The position numbers and the translations under genes are program-made. From Pseudophaeobacter sp. EL27 (lineage in GTDB: Bacteria; Pseudomonadota; Alphaproteobacteria; Rhodobacterales; Rhodobacteraceae), in contig NZ_OMPQ01000011.1 in the NCBI RefSeq assembly GCF_900313025.1, forward strand, positions 186,001 to 250,000: a stretch of 64,000 bases of DNA, read 5' to 3'. This document shows positions 8,572 to 17,969 of this stretch, one piece after another. The notes beneath the pieces are model-generated. The model did no database searches, had not been told where the DNA came from, and saw only the letters and a program-made list of their open reading frames with translations. Each line of letters starts with the position of its first letter. Position 1 is the stretch's first letter.

Positions 8572-10191
8572 TTAATCCGCAAGCAGAATCGAGCCAAACG
8601 ATTCGCGCAGTTTGTTTTTCAGGACTTTACCAGTCCCACCCAGCGGCAGTTCAGTGACAAAGACCACCTTGTCAGGGATCTGCCAGCTGGCCACTTTGCC
8701 CTCATAATGCGACAGCAAATCCTCTTCGGTCAGTGCGCTGTCGGATTTGATCGCGATCACCACCGGACGTTCATCCCATTTGGGGTGCTGTGCCGCGATG
8801 GCCGCCGCCTGCGCCACCAGTGGGTGCGACATGGCGATATCTTCCAGCTCAACGGTCGAGATCCACTCGCCACCGGATTTGATGATATCCTTGGAGCGAT
8901 CGCGAATGATCATATAGCCATCGCCATCTATGGTGGCGACATCACCGGTATCAAACCAGCCATCCATGGTCAGCGCACTCTCCTCCTGGCCAAAGTAGGT
9001 GTCGATGATCCAGTGACCTCGAATTTGCAGCTCACCCTGGGTTTCCCCATCATGAGGCAACACATGGCCACTTTCGTCGACAATGCGCAGCTCGACGCCA
9101 TAGGGCGGACGGCCCTGGCCCTCACGGATGGCGCCTTTTTCGGTGTCGGACAGATCCTGGTGCTTTTGCAGCAGATGGTTCAGCGTCCCCAGCGGGCTGG
9201 TTTCGGTCATGCCCCAGGCATGGATCAGCTCAACCCCGTATTTATCGCGGAAGGCCGGGATCATCACGGTTGGCAACGCCGAGCCACCAACGACAGTGCG
9301 GGTCAGGCTCTCGGCCTTGCTGCCGGTCTTCTCCAAGGCCTGCAACAGGCCCATCCAGATGGTGGGTACGCCCAGTGCCAGTGTCACCTGCTCGCCGTCG
9401 ATCAGGCGCACCAGGCTTTCTCCATCCAGGTTTGGCCCCGGCAGCACCAGCTTGGCGCCGACACCGGCGGCAATATAGGGCACACCCCAGGCGTTGACGT
9501 GGAACATCGGCACCACGGCCATGACAGTATCGCGCGCCGAAATCGCCAGACCATCCGGCTGATTTCCCCCCAGCGAGTGCAACACCGTCGTACGGTGGGT
9601 ATATTGCACACCCTTGGGGTTGCCGGTGGTACCGGAGGTATAACACAGGCTGGAGGGCATGTTCTCGTCCAACTCCGGCCAGCTGTAGTCATCCGCTTCG
9701 GCCGCGATCAGCTCGTCATAAAACAGGATACCGGGCACCGCCTCAGCCGCACCCTCATCCCGAGGCCCCATCAGAACGATGTGTTTGATGGTCTTGAAGT
9801 GTTCTTTCAGCTGGCCCACGGCAGCGACAAAAGTGGCATCAATGAACAGCACCTGATCGGCAGCATGATTGATGATGTAGATCAGCTGCTCTGGTTTTAG
9901 GCGCGGATTGATCGTGTGGCAGATCATCCCGGCACCGGCGACGCCGAAATAGATCTCCAGGTGGCGGCGGTTGTTCCAGGCGATGGTCCCGCAGCGCTCC
10001 CCCTGCGCCACACCCAGACGCTCCAATGCAGCCGCCAGTTTACGGGCATTGGCCTCAATCTCACTCCAGCTGGAATGCACCACCTCCCCAGAGGTCTCGA
10101 CCGAAGTCACCGTGGTTTCGCCGTGGTAACGGCCCGCATGTTCGATCAACGAGCTGATCGTCAGCGGTTTGTGCATCATTTTGCCAAGCAT
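8572..10191 (-). CDS. Fatty-acyl/medium-chain acyl-CoA ligase (AMP-forming; DmdB-like)
   Basis: This is an acyl-adenylate-forming enzyme that activates a carboxylic acid with ATP and joins it to CoA. The 539-residue protein has the P-loop-like YTSGTTGNPKG motif, the aromatic/HAWGMTE substrate motif, the hinge YMIIRDRSKDIIKSGGEWIS and a C-terminal catalytic Lys in GGTGKVLK. The start at 10191 has a GAGGAG site 8-9 bases before it. Length and N-terminus (MLGKMMHKPLTISSLIEHA) resemble roseobacter methylmercaptopropionate-CoA ligases (DmdB), but the substrate cannot be read from sequence; medium or long-chain acids are equally possible. It follows the GMC oxidoreductase gene by 19 bases. Confidence 0.85.
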   Translation of the reverse strand: MLGKMMHKPLTISSLIEHAGRYHGETTVTSVETSGEVVHSSWSEIEANARKLAAALERLGVAQGERCGTIAWNNRRHLEIYFGVAGAGMICHTINPRLKPEQLIYIINHAADQVLFIDATFVAAVGQLKEHFKTIKHIVLMGPRDEGAAEAVPGILFYDELIAAEADDYSWPELDENMPSSLCYTSGTTGNPKGVQYTHRTTVLHSLGGNQPDGLAISARDTVMAVVPMFHVNAWGVPYIAAGVGAKLVLPGPNLDGESLVRLIDGEQVTLALGVPTIWMGLLQALEKTGSKAESLTRTVVGGSALPTVMIPAFRDKYGVELIHAWGMTETSPLGTLNHLLQKHQDLSDTEKGAIREGQGRPPYGVELRIVDESGHVLPHDGETQGELQIRGHWIIDTYFGQEESALTMDGWFDTGDVATIDGDGYMIIRDRSKDIIKSGGEWISTVELEDIAMSHPLVAQAAAIAAQHPKWDERPVVIAIKSDSALTEEDLLSHYEGKVASWQIPDKVVFVTELPLGGTGKVLKNKLRESFGSILLAD

Positions 10192-10210
10192 TTCGCCTGT
10201 CTCCTCAAAG

Positions 10211-11833
10211 TTATTCTGCAGCCAGCGCTGCATGGCCGCGGATCAGATCCGCAGCCTTTTCGGCAATCATAATGGTGGGCGCGTTGGTATTACCCCCGAC
10301 CAGCCGAGGCATGACAGAGGCATCAACAACGCGCAGCCCCGCCAGGCCCCGCACCTTCAATTCCGGATCGACAACAGCCAAGTCATCCTGCCCCATCTTA
10401 CAGGTTCCCACCGGATGATAAATCGTATCCGAGCGGGAGCGGATGTGCTGCTCCAACGCTGCGTCATCCGGCTCTTCTTTGATAAAGAGTTCTTTGTGGA
10501 TATAGCCCGCCAACGGCGCGGTCTGCATCAGCTGCCGTGTCTTGCGCGCGCCCTTCATCAGCACCGCCAGATCTTGCGGGTCTGACAGGAACTGTGGGTC
10601 AATGCGTGGCGGCGCCATTGGGTCAGCTGAAGTCAGCCCAACCGAGCCTCGGGATTTTGGCCTGAGCACGCAGACATGGCAGCTAAAGCCATGACCCATA
10701 TGCAGTTTGCGCGCATGATCATCCACGATGGAAATGACAAAATGCAGCTGAATATCCGCCCGTTCCAGATTGCTCTTGGTTTTGAGGAAAGCCGCGCCTT
10801 CGGCAAAGGGGGTGGCAATCATACCCTGCCCCGATTTGCGCCAGTTGTTGATATGTTTCAGCAGCGACAGACTGCCGGGCAGCGAGATGCCAAAGTTGTC
10901 GCGATCCTTGCTTTTGTAGGCCAGAGTGAAATCCAGATGGTCCTGAAGGTTCTGCCCGACGCCGGGCAGCTCATGCACCATATCGATGCCATGAGGCTCG
11001 ATATCCTCAGCCCGACCAACACCGGAGAGCTGCAACAATTGCGGTGAGTTAAACGCCCCGCCGCATAGAATCACCTCGCGCTTTGCCGTGACCTCCTTGT
11101 CCTGACCGCCCTGACGATAGGCAACGCCTGTGGCGCGCTTGCCCTCAAACAGGACGCGGCTGGCATGAGCCTTGGTCAGAACCGTCAGATTGGGGCGGTC
11201 CATCACCGGGTGCAGATAGGCTGCCGCCGCCGAGCAACGCTCGCCGTTCTTATCCTTGGCGTGAAACTGGGTGACCTGGTATTCACCGATACCTTCGTTG
11301 TCGCCGGTGTTGAAATCGGCAACCTCACGGATTTGCAGCGCCTGACCGGCCTCGACAAAGGCGCGGGTAATGGGGCGTGGGGATTTCTGGTTGCTGACCT
11401 GTAGCGGACCACTGTCGCCATGGGCGGAATCGCCGCCGCGCTCGTTGTTTTCCGACCGTTTGAAATAGGGCAGCACCGCCTCCCAGTTCCAGCCGTCACA
11501 GCCCAGATCGGCCCATTCGTCATAGTCCTTGGCATGGCCGCGCACATAGAGCATGGCATTGATGGCGCTGGAGCCACCCAGCGCTTTGCCGCGCGGCTGA
11601 TAGCCTTTGCGCCCGTTCAACCCTGGCTGCGGTACGGTTTCAAAGGCCCAGTTGTTGATTTTGGGGCGGCCCGGCAGCATGGCAACAACCGCAGCAGGGG
11701 CACGGACCAGAATACCGTCACCTTTGCCGCCTGCCTCAATCAGGCAAACCGTGGTTGAAGAATCTTCGCTCAGACGCGCGGCCAATGTGGACCCCGCAGA
11801 GCCCCCGCCAACGATCACATAGTCAAACTGCAT
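10211..11833 (-). CDS. GMC-family FAD oxidoreductase (choline/alcohol dehydrogenase type)
   Basis: The enzyme oxidises an alcohol to an aldehyde with FAD. The N-terminal dinucleotide fold GGGSAGSTLAARL, the GMC signature RGKALGGSSAINAMLYVRG, and the C-terminal HPVGTCKMG with the catalytic His and GGNTNAPTIMIAEKAADL are all present in 540 residues. The start at 11833 is supported by GGGAGG about 8 bases upstream; 15 more in-frame residues are less likely. It heads a two-gene operon with the acyl-CoA ligase, which suggests an alcohol to acid to acyl-CoA route (the aldehyde dehydrogenase would be elsewhere). Choline is not implied: no betB, betI or transporter is adjacent. Confidence 0.88.
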   Translation of the reverse strand: MQFDYVIVGGGSAGSTLAARLSEDSSTTVCLIEAGGKGDGILVRAPAAVVAMLPGRPKINNWAFETVPQPGLNGRKGYQPRGKALGGSSAINAMLYVRGHAKDYDEWADLGCDGWNWEAVLPYFKRSENNERGGDSAHGDSGPLQVSNQKSPRPITRAFVEAGQALQIREVADFNTGDNEGIGEYQVTQFHAKDKNGERCSAAAAYLHPVMDRPNLTVLTKAHASRVLFEGKRATGVAYRQGGQDKEVTAKREVILCGGAFNSPQLLQLSGVGRAEDIEPHGIDMVHELPGVGQNLQDHLDFTLAYKSKDRDNFGISLPGSLSLLKHINNWRKSGQGMIATPFAEGAAFLKTKSNLERADIQLHFVISIVDDHARKLHMGHGFSCHVCVLRPKSRGSVGLTSADPMAPPRIDPQFLSDPQDLAVLMKGARKTRQLMQTAPLAGYIHKELFIKEEPDDAALEQHIRSRSDTIYHPVGTCKMGQDDLAVVDPELKVRGLAGLRVVDASVMPRLVGGNTNAPTIMIAEKAADLIRGHAALAAE

Positions 11834-11939
11834 TGCTATTCCCTCCCCATACAACCCTTTGGGGATAAGCAGAGCCAAGCCGGCAGGCTCTGTCCAGACT
11901 TACTCAGCGTAATTTGGGAGGGTGGCACATTGGACTGCT

Positions 11940-11984
11940 CCAAAGAAAAGGGCCGCAGCGGCTAAGATCTGCCCGCTGCGGCCC
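11940..11984 (-). terminator. Rho-independent terminator after hemY
   Basis: A perfect 12-bp stem (GGGCCGCAGCGG / CCGCTGCGGCCC, 11950-11961 with 11973-11984) lies just beyond the hemY stop. On the minus strand it is followed by CTTTTCTTT. Confidence 0.9.
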
Positions 11985-11999
11985 TCTCGCTGTGCTCAG

Positions 12000-13499
12000 T
12001 TAAGCCTTCGCTTCGCTGCTGTCTTCTGATCGCGAGCCTTCAGAGGTTTCATCGCTCTCGCTTACATCATCGAGCTCTTCGGCGTCGATGACATCTTGCA
12101 CGACCACAGCATCAGAAGCTGTCGCCGCACCGGTGATCAGGGGCAGCATATGCACGCCTGTGGCGCTGGCCACCTCTGGGGTTTCTGGCCGCTGCCAGCT
12201 CAGGGTATCAAAGCTGGTGCAATGCTCACAAACCGGCGCCCATTCCGCGTGGATGTGATTGCAGTTGGTGCAGAGCCACTGTGGCCCGCGAGGGGCCGTC
12301 AGGGCCCGTGCCAGCCAGGCCTGGGTCACTGCATTGTCTGCGCCCTCGCCCTTCTCGATGGCCGCCATCAGCGTCAGCACCCGCGCATCCGGCGCCCGTT
12401 CGACCATATCGGCCAAGGCACGGCGCGCTTCGGGGAAGTCTTCGGCAACGATATGCAGCTCTGCCATGACCAGCCGGGTTTCATCGTCTTGCGGTCTGAG
12501 CCGCGCCAGCTGCTCAAAGCGTTTGACCCGCTGTTCGGCCGTTTCCTCGGGCTCCACCTCGGCAAAGACATGGGCAAGATCCGGATGTGGCTGCGCCTCC
12601 CAGGCCTTTTTCAGCACCTTGATGGCATTGCGCTTCTTGCCCTGCTCCAGATAGGCGCGCGCCGCCATGGCCGCCGCCGGCACCAGATCAGGGGACAGCC
12701 GGTTGGCCTCGATCGCCTGCTCGCGCTGCTCGATACTGGCTGCCTCGTCCGCTACCCCGCGTGAGGCCGAGAGCGCCAATACCGCATCGCGACGCTTGAA
12801 AACATCACGCGGCAAGGAGCCGGATTTCAGCTTGGCGGTCAGGGTCTTGCGCGCCCCAGCCCAATCCTCGGCCTGAGCCTGCAACTGCAACAGGGTATCC
12901 TGCACTTCTTCGTGTTTGGGACGCAGCGCCAGCGCCTTTTCGGCCAGCTGCAGCGCGGTCTCCTTGTCGCCCTCAGACAGTTTCTGCTTCATGATGCCAC
13001 GCACCCCGACAAAGCGGGTGCTCTGGTTGCTCAGCAAGCGCTTATAGGCCTCGGCCGCCTTATGGGTATCCCCGGCCATCTCTGCCGCTTGGGCGGTCAA
13101 CAGATCGGTGAGTTCGGGGTTGTTGAGATAGCGTGCCGCCTTTGACGCCTTGATCAGCGCCAGACGTCCCTCGCCAGAGGCCAGCGCCATCATGCCATCA
13201 GACAGCGCCTGATAGCCCTTGCGCTCGCGCCCTTTGTCAAAATAGCGCGACATTGCGGTCTCATCGCCATTTAGGAACTTGAGCGTCGCCACCAGCAGCG
13301 TCAGCAGTTTCAGAAAGATCCAGACTGACAGCACCAGAACGCCCAGCGCCAGGACGGATTGCAGCGCCCCAAGGGTATATTCGGTTCCAGCAACGGTGAC
13401 CTGCACCCCGCCTGCGGTTTCCATCAGGATCCCCGCACCAAAGGCGATCAGCGCCACCAGGGCAACAAAGACCAGAATTTTCAACAATGACCAGAGCAT
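12000..13499 (-). CDS. hemY: HemY-type TPR membrane protein of the heme operon
   Basis: Alphaproteobacterial HemY is an inner-membrane protein with a cytoplasmic tetratricopeptide region, encoded with late heme genes; its exact role is unsettled. Two N-terminal membrane helices (about residues 4-28 and 45-70) are followed by the HemY N-terminal domain and TPR repeats to about residue 395. Odd feature: near residues 408-430 there is a CxxC-x13-CxxC cluster (CTNC and CEHC) that looks like a small zinc ribbon, like the rubredoxin-type tail of LapB. The last 60 residues are acidic and Ser-rich. It follows the mitofilin-like gene by 10 bases and ends at a strong terminator. Confidence 0.88.
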   Translation of the reverse strand: MLWSLLKILVFVALVALIAFGAGILMETAGGVQVTVAGTEYTLGALQSVLALGVLVLSVWIFLKLLTLLVATLKFLNGDETAMSRYFDKGRERKGYQALSDGMMALASGEGRLALIKASKAARYLNNPELTDLLTAQAAEMAGDTHKAAEAYKRLLSNQSTRFVGVRGIMKQKLSEGDKETALQLAEKALALRPKHEEVQDTLLQLQAQAEDWAGARKTLTAKLKSGSLPRDVFKRRDAVLALSASRGVADEAASIEQREQAIEANRLSPDLVPAAAMAARAYLEQGKKRNAIKVLKKAWEAQPHPDLAHVFAEVEPEETAEQRVKRFEQLARLRPQDDETRLVMAELHIVAEDFPEARRALADMVERAPDARVLTLMAAIEKGEGADNAVTQAWLARALTAPRGPQWLCTNCNHIHAEWAPVCEHCTSFDTLSWQRPETPEVASATGVHMLPLITGAATASDAVVVQDVIDAEELDDVSESDETSEGSRSEDSSEAKA

Positions 13500-13509
13500 G
13501 TCGGCTTCC

Positions 13510-14745
13510 TTATTTTGCGTTCAGGCTTTGGGCCAGTTGATCGGTGGCAGCAATGGCTGCCAGACGTGTTTGGGCTGAGGCCTGCCAAGCGGCAAAGGCG
13601 GCACGGGCTGCCTCGGGCAGGGCCTCGATCTCGGAAAGCGCATCGGCAACAGCACCGGACTGCAACGCTGCCTCGGCGCGAGACAGTACTGCATCAGCAC
13701 CCTCGCCCTCTTGCGGGGTGACCGAGCGGGCGCCGAGGTGACGATTGACATAGTCCATCAGACCACCGCTGCCCTTGGTTTCCTGCCGCGCCAATGCCAG
13801 CGCCTCGCGCGCCAGCGGCGCATAGCTGGCCTGCAGGTTCGACAGCGTGGCAACACCGGCCTCACCGCTTCCCGCCAGATCCGTCGGCACATCAACCTGT
13901 AGGCTTTGCAATTCGGCCAGGGGTTCAGCAAAGCTGCCCCCCGCATCCAGGGAGATACGGATTTTTGCCAGCGCCAATTGCGCGGATGCAATGCGCGCTG
14001 CCTCCAAGCTAGCCTGTTCTGTCAGGCGGGCCTCAGCCAGCATCTCTTCGACCTCAGAGCGCTGCTCTGCCAGGCTCGCTTGCAGCTTGGCCAATTCGCT
14101 TTCAAAGGCGGCAACCGCTTCGGGAGAGGCCGCATCGGTGAGCGGACGCGATTCGATCTGCTCCAACCGGCTCGCCAGGGCCGCAATCTCGGCCGCGCTC
14201 GCAGATCCGGCGGCAGGGGCTTCGTTCAAAGAGGTAACTGTGCCTTCCAACGTCTCAATCCGGGCTGTCAGCGGCGCAACATCCGGCAGATCCATCTCGC
14301 CAAGCTGTGCTTGCAGGGCGGCCAGCTGCTCTTTCAGAGCTGTTTGTACTTGTGCGTTGGCCGCCACATCAGCCTCATAGGCTGCTTGGTCTACGCCGCC
14401 ACTGCCCAAAAGGCTGGCAGGCAGAACTGAATTAAGAAATCCGCCCTGGCCAACAACAAAACCAAGCACAGCAGCCACGGCGCCGCCAAGTAGGGCCGAG
14501 CCAAATCCGCCGCGCTTTTCGATGATGCGTTCCACTTCGGGCTGGGGGGCGGGTGGCACTGGCGCTTCTTCAACAGTCTCAGTCTCAGAGGGAACCTCAA
14601 CCTCTTCCTGGTCAAGCACCTCGGCTTCGACCAGCTCCTCAGTGGCAGAGCTCTCGGTCTCAGAGGATGGCACATCCTTTGCCCCAGGGTCCTGCGTGTC
14701 AGCCTCTGGCTTGATCACATCATCCGCAGTTGTCTTGTCAGCCAC
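13510..14745 (-). CDS. Mitofilin/Mic60-like inner-membrane protein
   Basis: The 411-residue protein has an acidic, Pro/Glu-rich N-terminal 75 residues, one Gly/Ala membrane helix (about 80-105, SALLGGAVAAVLGFVVGQGGF), a long coiled-coil region (about 125-280), and a C-terminal mitofilin-like segment with helices ending in AATDQLAQSLNAK. Alphaproteobacterial homologues are the recognised relatives of mitochondrial cristae protein Mic60 and sit beside heme genes, as here between hemD and hemY. In purple bacteria they shape intracytoplasmic membranes. Its task in this organism is not shown by the sequence. The call rests on architecture and synteny. Confidence 0.85.
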   Translation of the reverse strand: MADKTTADDVIKPEADTQDPGAKDVPSSETESSATEELVEAEVLDQEEVEVPSETETVEEAPVPPAPQPEVERIIEKRGGFGSALLGGAVAAVLGFVVGQGGFLNSVLPASLLGSGGVDQAAYEADVAANAQVQTALKEQLAALQAQLGEMDLPDVAPLTARIETLEGTVTSLNEAPAAGSASAAEIAALASRLEQIESRPLTDAASPEAVAAFESELAKLQASLAEQRSEVEEMLAEARLTEQASLEAARIASAQLALAKIRISLDAGGSFAEPLAELQSLQVDVPTDLAGSGEAGVATLSNLQASYAPLAREALALARQETKGSGGLMDYVNRHLGARSVTPQEGEGADAVLSRAEAALQSGAVADALSEIEALPEAARAAFAAWQASAQTRLAAIAATDQLAQSLNAK

Positions 14746-14799
14746 CCTGGCCTCCCCTCGATTCTCAAATCACCTAAACTCACCACAATACCCCAGACC

Positions 14800-15564
14800 C
14801 TACTGCGCCGGATTGCCACCCTCAAGGTGCGCCAAACGAACTGCGGCATCACGGACCATCACAGCCATATTGCGAGCATCTGGCGTCTTACTTACCTGCA
14901 AGTCCTTGTAGTGCAAGCCCTTCACCTCAGCCGCCACGGCCTGACTTAGCGCAATCAAAGACAAATTCACTTGATCCAACCCCAGACTGGCAAAATGCCG
15001 CGCAGTACGCGGTGAAAAAAGCGGCACAATCACGGAGGTTTGCTCAATAATCTTCTGTTTCATCTCACCGCTGGGCGACAACAGCTGCTGTTCATAGACC
15101 ACCTGCCCCTCACAAGGCAGGCCCGCCGCAGTCAGGGTTTGGGCAATATCTCCACGGGTATGGCGCCCATGCAGATGTAACAGGGGCGCTGCAGGCTTCA
15201 CCTTACAAAGATGCGTGACCAGCTCTGTCGCCGAACCACCACAGAGCTGCGCCTGCCATCCCGCCTGTTCTGCAGCTGCGGTGGTGTGCTGCCCGACGCA
15301 AAAGGCCGGCAGGGGCACCGGAGCCTCGCCTGCTGCCGCAACCCCATTGGCCGAGGTAAAGATCAGCCCTGTGTAGCCCTGAGAATCAATCTCTGTGTTT
15401 AGAGGGGTGATCTGCATGAGCGGCGCATAGATCACCGTGATCTGCGCCTGCAGCTCGAGCGGCAACTGCGCCACAAATTGCTGCGAGGCCTGCCTTGGAC
15501 GGGTCATCAACAGGGCAACCATTGGCGCTTTGGCAGCGGTTCCGGAGACCGGGGCGTCACTCAT
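14800..15564 (-). CDS. hemD: Uroporphyrinogen-III synthase
   Basis: HemD closes and inverts ring D of hydroxymethylbilane to make uroporphyrinogen III. The sequence starts with the typical LLMTRPRQASQQF segment and has the GLIFTSANGV and VVPLFSPRTARHF motifs of the two-domain fold. I start at 15564, where an AGGAG site lies 7-8 bases ahead (254 residues); an upstream ATG at 15597 and a shorter start at 15522 are alternatives. It begins the hemD - mitofilin - hemY operon. hemC, often next to hemD, is absent here. tsaD diverges 74 bases away. Confidence 0.92.
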   Translation of the reverse strand: MSDAPVSGTAAKAPMVALLMTRPRQASQQFVAQLPLELQAQITVIYAPLMQITPLNTEIDSQGYTGLIFTSANGVAAAGEAPVPLPAFCVGQHTTAAAEQAGWQAQLCGGSATELVTHLCKVKPAAPLLHLHGRHTRGDIAQTLTAAGLPCEGQVVYEQQLLSPSGEMKQKIIEQTSVIVPLFSPRTARHFASLGLDQVNLSLIALSQAVAAEVKGLHYKDLQVSKTPDARNMAVMVRDAAVRLAHLEGGNPAQ

Positions 15565-15638
15565 GCTTTGGCTCCTGGGATTGTTTGCATCACCCATAGG
15601 TGCTAGCTCCACCAGCAATCTGATGCAACGGGTAGACC

Positions 15639-16736
15639 ATGACACAAAGCCTGACACTTTTGGGACTGGAAAGCAGCTGTGACGATACCGCCGCCGCCGT
15701 GGTGCGGCAAGAACCCGGCCAGCGCGCCGAGGTGCTGTCCTCCGTGGTCTTTGGCCAGACCGAGCTGCACAGCGCCTTTGGTGGCGTTGTCCCCGAAATT
15801 GCTGCCCGCGCCCATGCGGAGAAACTCGACCACTGCGTTGTGGATGCTCTGGCCGCTGCCGGGGTGACCCTACAGGATCTCGATGCCATTGCCGTCACCG
15901 CCGGGCCGGGATTGATTGGCGGGGTGATGTCCGGGGTGATGTGCGCCAAGGGCATTGCCGCAGCAACCGGATTGCCGCTGGTCGGGGTAAACCACCTGGC
16001 GGGCCATGCGCTGACGCCCCGACTGACCGATGATGTGGCCTATCCCTACCTGATGCTGCTGGTCTCGGGCGGGCATTGCCAATATCTGATCGCCCGCGGC
16101 CCCGAGGATTTCACCCGGCTGGGCGGCACTATTGATGACGCCCCGGGCGAGGCCTTTGACAAGACCGCGCGCCTGCTGGGGCTGCCACAGCCCGGTGGTC
16201 CCTCGGTCCAGAAAGAGGCCGAGAGCGGCGTTTCCAAACGATTCCGCTTTCCGCGTCCGCTGATTCAGCGCGCCGATTGCAACCTGTCTTTCTCTGGGTT
16301 GAAAACCGCCCTGATGCGGATGCGTGATCAGATCGTGGATGAAAAATCCGGCCTGACACGGCAGGACCGCGCCGATCTTTGCGCAGGGTTTCAGGCCGCT
16401 GTTGCGGATGTTCTGGCCTCCAAAACCCGCCGTGCCCTGGCGATCTATCTGGCTGAAAATCCCGCCACGCCGACCTTGGCTGTGGCAGGGGGAGTGGCCG
16501 CGAATACCGCAATTCGCTCCAAATTAGAGACTGTTTGTGCCGAGCTGAATACTCAATTTGTGGCCCCACCATTGGCGCTGTGTACAGATAATGCCGCGAT
16601 GATCGCCTATGCCGGCATGGAGCGGTTCAAAGCAGGCGCCCGCGACGGAATGGATCTGACCGCCCGCCCCCGCTGGCCCCTGGATCAAACCAGCCCCGCC
16701 ATGCTGGGCTCGGGACGCAAAGGAGCCAAGGCATGA
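15639..16736 (+). CDS. tsaD: tRNA threonylcarbamoyladenosine synthase subunit TsaD
   Basis: TsaD transfers the threonylcarbamoyl group to A37 of ANN-decoding tRNAs, together with TsaB and TsaE; tsaE is also in this window. The N-terminal [15 protein letters not shown] motif, the metal-binding NHLAGH pair (H119 and H123) and the C-terminal [10 protein letters not shown] with the metal-binding Asp are intact. The length of 365 residues is normal. The gene overlaps gpsA by four bases (ATGA). Confidence 0.97.
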   Translation: MTQSLTLLGLESSCDDTAAAVVRQEPGQRAEVLSSVVFGQTELHSAFGGVVPEIAARAHAEKLDHCVVDALAAAGVTLQDLDAIAVTAGPGLIGGVMSGVMCAKGIAAATGLPLVGVNHLAGHALTPRLTDDVAYPYLMLLVSGGHCQYLIARGPEDFTRLGGTIDDAPGEAFDKTARLLGLPQPGGPSVQKEAESGVSKRFRFPRPLIQRADCNLSFSGLKTALMRMRDQIVDEKSGLTRQDRADLCAGFQAAVADVLASKTRRALAIYLAENPATPTLAVAGGVAANTAIRSKLETVCAELNTQFVAPPLALCTDNAAMIAYAGMERFKAGARDGMDLTARPRWPLDQTSPAMLGSGRKGAKA

Positions 16737-17695
16737 GCATCTCCGTGCTCGGCGCCGGCGCTTTTGGCACCGCTCTGGCCATCTCTCTGGCCAAAGAGGC
16801 CCCTGTCACCCTATGGGCACGCGACGCCCAGCAGGCGGCAGAGATGCAGCAAACAGGCTGCAACGCAGCCCGGCTGCCTGATGTGCCGCTGTCAGAGAAA
16901 CTGACGCCGACCAGTGATTTCAGCCAGGCTGCTGAGGCAGAGGTGCTGTTGCTGGCGGTGCCAATGCAGAAATTGCGTTTGGTGCTGCAAGAGCGGCGCG
17001 CTGAACTGAACGGAAAGGTGCTGGTGGCCTGCTGCAAGGGGATCGAGCTGAAAACCGGGCTGGGCCCGATCGCGGTAATCTCTGAGGTGCTGCCAGATGC
17101 CAGATCAGCCCTGCTGACCGGCCCCAGTTTTGCCGCCGATATCGCCCGTGGCCTGCCCACAGCACTGACCCTGGCCTGCGCCGATGCGGATCTGTGCCGC
17201 CAGTTGCAAGAGCAGCTGACCACCACAAACCTGCGGCTCTACCGTACCACCGACACCAGCGGCGCCGAGCTGGGCGGGGCCTTGAAAAACATCATCGCCA
17301 TTGCCTGTGGCGCGGTGATCGGCGCCGGGCTGGGCGATAGCGCCCGTGCGGCGCTGATGACACGCGGATATGCCGAAATGCAGCGCATGGCGCTGGCCTG
17401 TGGCGCGAAACCGGAAACTCTGGCCGGGCTATCGGGCTTTGGCGATCTGACCCTCACCTGCAGCTCGACCCTGTCACGCAACTATCAATTGGGGCTGTCG
17501 ATTGGGCGCGGTGACGGGTTTGACCCAAACATCACCGTCGAAGGGGCCGCCACTGCACGCGCCACAGCCGCCAAAGCCAAAACCATGGGGCTGGACATGC
17601 CCCTGACCGAGACCGTCGTTGGATTACTGAATGGTGACTTGACGATTGCCACTGCCAGCGCTCAACTGCTGGCACGCCCGTTGAAAGAGGAATGA
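16733..17695 (+). CDS. gpsA: NAD(P)-dependent glycerol-3-phosphate dehydrogenase
   Basis: GpsA reduces dihydroxyacetone phosphate to sn-glycerol 3-phosphate for phospholipid synthesis. The Rossmann motif [10 protein letters not shown] is at residues 6-15, and the catalytic Lys lies in [23 protein letters not shown] and the [11 protein letters not shown] stretch are also typical. Length 320. It is translationally coupled to tsaD and followed by a YciI gene after one base. Confidence 0.97.
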   Translation: MSISVLGAGAFGTALAISLAKEAPVTLWARDAQQAAEMQQTGCNAARLPDVPLSEKLTPTSDFSQAAEAEVLLLAVPMQKLRLVLQERRAELNGKVLVACCKGIELKTGLGPIAVISEVLPDARSALLTGPSFAADIARGLPTALTLACADADLCRQLQEQLTTTNLRLYRTTDTSGAELGGALKNIIAIACGAVIGAGLGDSARAALMTRGYAEMQRMALACGAKPETLAGLSGFGDLTLTCSSTLSRNYQLGLSIGRGDGFDPNITVEGAATARATAAKAKTMGLDMPLTETVVGLLNGDLTIATASAQLLARPLKEE

Positions 17696-17696
17696 A

Positions 17697-17969
17697 ATGC
17701 TGATTGCCCTGATCGCCCGCGACAAACCGGACCATTTGCAAACCCGAGTGGACAACCGCGCGGCGCACCTTGCCTATATCGAAGAAACCGGTGTTGTCGC
17801 CGAGGCTGGCCCGCTGCTGGACCAAAACGGCGAAATGGCCGGATCGCTTGTTGTTCTTGATGTGGAAGACATGGCCGCAGGCGAAGCCTGGGCCGCTGCG
17901 GACCCCTATAACAAGGCCGGTCTGTTTGAAGCGGTCGAGCTGATCACCTGGAAAAAGGTCATCGGCTGA
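17697..17969 (+). CDS. YciI-family protein
   Basis: A 90-residue single-domain protein of the YciI (ferredoxin-like) fold. It begins LIALIARDKPDHLQTR and has the family HLAYIEETG segment with a conserved His, then the GPLLDQNGEMAGSL motif. YciI proteins resemble a minimal dehalogenase/muconolactone isomerase domain; physiological substrates are generally unknown. It is one base after gpsA and overlaps the EVE-domain gene by one base, so it belongs to the tsaD-gpsA operon. Confidence 0.9.
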   Translation: MLIALIARDKPDHLQTRVDNRAAHLAYIEETGVVAEAGPLLDQNGEMAGSLVVLDVEDMAAGEAWAAADPYNKAGLFEAVELITWKKVIG

